From NCBI RefSeq assembly GCF_003285015.1, contig NZ_QMFB01000012.1, forward strand, positions 62,001-126,000: DNA of 64,000 nucleotides. Direction: 5' to 3'. A program made the position numbers and the translations under genes. The stretch is from Paenibacillus contaminans (GTDB lineage Bacteria; Bacillota; Bacilli; Paenibacillales; NBRC-103111). Positions 61,613-64,000 of the stretch are shown in pieces. Positions within the stretch are counted from its first letter, which is position 1. Every line of letters starts with the position of its first letter. The notes beneath the pieces are model-generated. The model was not told the DNA's origin. It worked only from the letters and a program-made list of their open reading frames with translations, and searched no databases.

Positions 61613-62620
61613 TTACTGCCGCTCTCCGAAATAATTATCGTACGGCTTGAACCGTGCCAATACTTCGTCTACCTTCCGCATCCGTTCCTCAAGACTTCCT
61701 CTCAGCGTGATGAAGGGAATCCGGCGTTCCTTCAAATCGGCGATGATCTGCTTATGAAAAATATGCCGCTTCTGATCGCCGCTCCGATCCCACGTATCAT
61801 CGTAGGGAATATCGTCGTCGCACAAGAAAAACAAATCGTATCTCTGCGCATTTTCCAGTGCAATCCGGGTTAACAGCTCCGGCGCCCGGCCGTGATAATC
61901 CAGCGCGAACATGTAAGTCGTAATCGCATTGGTATCGACGAACAGATACCGGTTTGCTTCGAGCAAAGCCTTCTCTTCCCGCTCGATATGGCCGACCGCG
62001 ATCTCGTCGAACGCCTCCAGACCGATTCTTCTATCCACTTGGTGCTCGGTCCAGTAATCCCGCCCGTACTCGCTTGCGAACGTCGTCCCGTACCGGCGCG
62101 CCAAAGCTTCGGTTATCGTAGATTTACCTGTTGACATAGCTCCCACGAACACGACTTTCGTAATTAAATCCCGGTACACGATATCGCTTATAAATTCCCG
62201 ATACTTATAAGGATCCGAGCGGACCATCGTCGCCGAAATCGGAACAAGCTTGCGAGCCTCATCCACTCGTCTATCCGCCGCGCCCAGCGCGATGCTCATA
62301 TGCTCGCCATAAAATTCGCTGGAGTAAAAATGCGTCACCCGCTCGCCATTCAGCAGCCCCAAAATATACTGCTCTTCCCGAATCTCATGCTCCCGGTCAT
62401 TCGAATAACCGTCCGGTCCGTCCCAAGCTTCGATGACCCGGACCGTCGGATACAGCTTGCGGATCCAGTTCGCCCGAATATGAAGCGGACTGGTGATGAC
62501 ATCCGTCTCATAAATGACGACAATCAGCTCGTCGACCTCTTGCAGCGCGGTATCGAACATAAGCTGATGGCCCTTATGCAGCGGCGCAAATTTCCCCAAA
62601 GTTAAACCCAGCATTTTCAT
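61613..62620 (-). CDS. nadR: NadR-type NMN adenylyltransferase / NR kinase
   Basis: 335 residues. N-terminal nucleotidyltransferase: GLTLGKFAPLHKGHQLM and SATMVRSDPYKY. C-terminal kinase: Walker A VFVGAMSTGKSTIT, then SEYGRDYW and FVDTNAITTYMF. It lacks the HTH of enterobacterial NadR, so it is an enzyme only. It phosphorylates nicotinamide riboside and adenylylates NMN to NAD. ATG at 62620 overlaps the pnuC stop (ATGA). Confidence 0.93.
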   Translation of the reverse strand: MKMLGLTLGKFAPLHKGHQLMFDTALQEVDELIVVIYETDVITSPLHIRANWIRKLYPTVRVIEAWDGPDGYSNDREHEIREEQYILGLLNGERVTHFYSSEFYGEHMSIALGAADRRVDEARKLVPISATMVRSDPYKYREFISDIVYRDLITKVVFVGAMSTGKSTITEALARRYGTTFASEYGRDYWTEHQVDRRIGLEAFDEIAVGHIEREEKALLEANRYLFVDTNAITTYMFALDYHGRAPELLTRIALENAQRYDLFFLCDDDIPYDDTWDRSGDQKRHIFHKQIIADLKERRIPFITLRGSLEERMRKVDEVLARFKPYDNYFGERQ

Positions 62621-63294
62621 AACACAACCCCCTTGGCCCCTTTATTCCAGGTGTAATAGCCGTAAATCGCGTTGATCAGGTAGGCGCTCCACATGACGAT
62701 CATCAAGACGCCATCCGGACTTCCGTCCATCGTTCGAATCACCCACAGCAGCACCGTAAAAATATTCAGGATGATATAAACCAGCCATTGCTCTTTAAAC
62801 CTTCTCACCATCAAAAACGTCGCCACAACCGATAACACGGTCGTAAGGGCATCGATATAGGGCGAATTTTGCTCCGGGATGAACGACAGTCCGAAACCGA
62901 GCGCCAAGCTGCCTAATACGCAAACGGCCGCTACTAGGGCTAACCCTTTCGTATCCATCTGCCTCATAACCAGCTTGCCGCCGTAGCGATGTTTATTCCA
63001 CATGACGAAGCCGATCACGTTCATCGGTACGAAGAAGAGCAGATTCAGCATGACCTCCCCGAACAATCCGTTGACGTAAGCCAAATAAGCGTAGCCGAAC
63101 GTATTATACATACCGAAAACATAGGTCATCATGTTGCCCTTGGCCGCGAGGACCACACACAGTACGCCCGTTAAAAAGACCGTAAATCCGAACAATGTAT
63201 CCTTCATGATCACCGTCAACACAATAGCGATTCCGGAGAACAGGCCCAGCCAAGCTATTTCGTATACGTTCCAACCACCCAAAGCTTTTCTCAC
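62617..63294 (-). CDS. pnuC: Nicotinamide riboside transporter PnuC
   Basis: 225 residues, seven hydrophobic segments; MYNTFGYAYLAYVNGLFGEVMLNLLFFVPMNVIGFVMW and the W/Y-rich NR-binding stretch are typical PnuC blocks. GTG start at 63294 behind GGAGGGG. It imports nicotinamide riboside by facilitated diffusion, driven by phosphorylation by NadR encoded next. First gene of the NAD operon. Confidence 0.95.
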   Translation of the reverse strand: MRKALGGWNVYEIAWLGLFSGIAIVLTVIMKDTLFGFTVFLTGVLCVVLAAKGNMMTYVFGMYNTFGYAYLAYVNGLFGEVMLNLLFFVPMNVIGFVMWNKHRYGGKLVMRQMDTKGLALVAAVCVLGSLALGFGLSFIPEQNSPYIDALTTVLSVVATFLMVRRFKEQWLVYIILNIFTVLLWVIRTMDGSPDGVLMIVMWSAYLINAIYGYYTWNKGAKGVVL

Positions 63295-63338
63295 TTGTAT
63301 CCCCTCCGGTTTCCATTCGATTCTTCGTATCGAAATGA

Positions 63339-63357
63339 TATTAACAATTTGTTAATA
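63339..63357. promoter_or_regulatory. Palindromic operator upstream of pnuC
   Basis: TATTAACAA-T-TTGTTAATA is a perfect 19-bp palindrome, 45 bp upstream of the pnuC start. A second imperfect palindrome, TTCGAT-N7-ATCGAA, lies between it and the gene. NrtR-type regulators bind palindromes of about this size, so the operon's Nudix/wHTH protein is the likely ligand. Confidence 0.65.
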
Positions 63358-63516
63358 ACAAAAATACCAGAAGAGCATGCCGGCTGCAAGTGATTTTTTA
63401 CCTATTTCGTTTGACCCATGGGTCTCCGAATATTGAAACCTTTGTTCGCCTATGCCACAATGAAAAGGACTACGCCAGTAAACGGTTTAACTTTCATAAA
63501 CGGAGGTCGTTTAAAC

Positions 63517-64000
63517 ATGAGAACGATAAAACTTGGAGTTAGCACGTTAGAGGTACCCGTCATCGCGGTCGGCTGCATGCGTATCGGATCACTGGACAAG
63601 CCGCAGGCCGAGCGCTTCGTCCAAGCGGCGCTTGAGGAAGGCGCGAACTTTTTCGATCATGCGGATATTTACGGCAAAGGCAAATGCGAGGAAGTATTCG
63701 CGGAAGCCATCCGGATGAGCCCAAGCGTTCGCGACAACATCATTCTGCAATCCAAATGCGGCATTCGCCCCGGCATGTTCGACTTCTCCAAAGAGCATAT
63801 TCTCAACTCGGTAGACGGCATTCTGAAGCGGCTCCAAACCGACTACTTGGATGTACTGCTGCTGCACCGCCCGGATACGCTCGTCGAGCCGGAGGAAGTG
63901 GCGGAAGCCTTCGATCTGCTTGAGCGCTCGGGTAAAGTGCGTCATTTCGGCGTCTCCAACCAAAATCCGATGCAAATCCAGCTGCTGAAGAAGTCTGTCA
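63517..64000 (+). CDS. Aldo/keto reductase (YdhF/YcsN-like), 3' end outside window
   Basis: 161 codons are visible, ATG at 63517 behind CGGAGG. The start reads MRTIKLGVSTLEVPVIAVG; FFDHADIYGKGKCEEVFAEAI carries the Asp and Tyr, LQSKCGI the Lys and LLLHRPD the His of the AKR tetrad, and RHFGVSNQNP follows. This fits the YdhF-type oxidoreductase branch. The gene runs off the window. It is divergent from pnuC. Confidence 0.92.
   Translation, partial: MRTIKLGVSTLEVPVIAVGCMRIGSLDKPQAERFVQAALEEGANFFDHADIYGKGKCEEVFAEAIRMSPSVRDNIILQSKCGIRPGMFDFSKEHILNSVDGILKRLQTDYLDVLLLHRPDTLVEPEEVAEAFDLLERSGKVRHFGVSNQNPMQIQLLKKSV

Noticed and set aside
61613..62620. NadR as transcriptional repressor
   Set aside because: The N-terminal HTH of enterobacterial NadR is missing; the protein starts directly with the adenylyltransferase domain.

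Overview
The window reads as a chromosome segment of a spore-forming, Gram-positive Paenibacillaceae bacterium (Paenibacillus or a close relative). The evidence is the moderate GC content judged by eye, purine-rich GGAGG ribosome binding sites, many TTG/GTG starts, a Spo0M homologue, an exported SLH-domain protein, a copper-amine-oxidase-like stalk-domain protein, and a parS-like site at 36128-36143 with 15 of 16 positions of the Bacillus consensus. The parS site suggests the origin half of the chromosome. I see no rRNA, tRNA, CRISPR array, transposase or integrase.

Layout. 0-7 kb: a luciferase-like oxidoreductase cut by the window edge, a small HTH protein, an alkyltransferase-like protein, an ABC exporter operon with its own winged-helix regulator, and an SDR/TetR divergent pair around a perfect operator. 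7.3-12.5 kb: a tightly coupled five-gene operon of the STM4015-STM4014-STM4013-STM4012-STM4011 type (leucine-rich-repeat protein, ATP-grasp enzyme, sulfatase-fold hydrolase, two radical SAM enzymes). It has the enzyme set of a peptide or protein maturation pathway and is the best candidate for an undescribed system. 12.7-24.7 kb: SLH/glycosidase-like surface protein, YitT membrane protein, thioredoxin, a YdeI-like protein, a GIY-YIG protein, a 1686-residue pseudokinase/ATPase/GAF/histidine kinase, and a 7TM-PAS-GGDEF cyclase. 24.8-34.7 kb: an anion-type transporter, a quinone/aromatic-stress group (DODA dioxygenase, MhqD-like esterase, XRE-cupin regulator, LLM oxidoreductase, CatE-like dioxygenase), VOC proteins, an ECF sigma factor, an AraC regulator and a DapA-family aldolase. 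35-47.8 kb: mostly regulator-plus-effector modules (IclR; HxlR with MFS and AKR; TetR with an ABC-2 exporter; MerR with two SRPBCC proteins; LysR with an O-methyltransferase). 48-54 kb: a Tat-exported beta-helix protein, a GyrI-like protein, a stalk-domain protein and Spo0M.

54-63.3 kb looks like a damage-repair and immunity island. It holds the RNA ligase RtcB behind an attenuator-like leader, a TPR-SUKH-Imm51 protein, an ankyrin-SUKH-like protein, and a five-gene operon pnuC-nadR-Nudix/NrtR-like-NADAR-PARG. That operon joins nicotinamide riboside import and NAD synthesis to enzymes that act on ADP-ribose and ADP-ribosyl groups. A perfect 9-1-9 palindrome lies upstream of pnuC and is a plausible operator for the Nudix-type regulator.

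Repeats are informative. Two MITE-like elements (7137-7295 and 26220-26380) abut the 3' ends of genes so that the stop codon TAG consists of the TA target plus the first base of the element. A structured intergenic element occurs three times (33492, 47927, 54053) with compensatory base changes in one stem, each time followed by a terminator-like hairpin. A cluster of four ~25-bp units in both orientations lies at 15966-16155. All assignments come from reading the sequence and from knowledge of the families; no database search was run.
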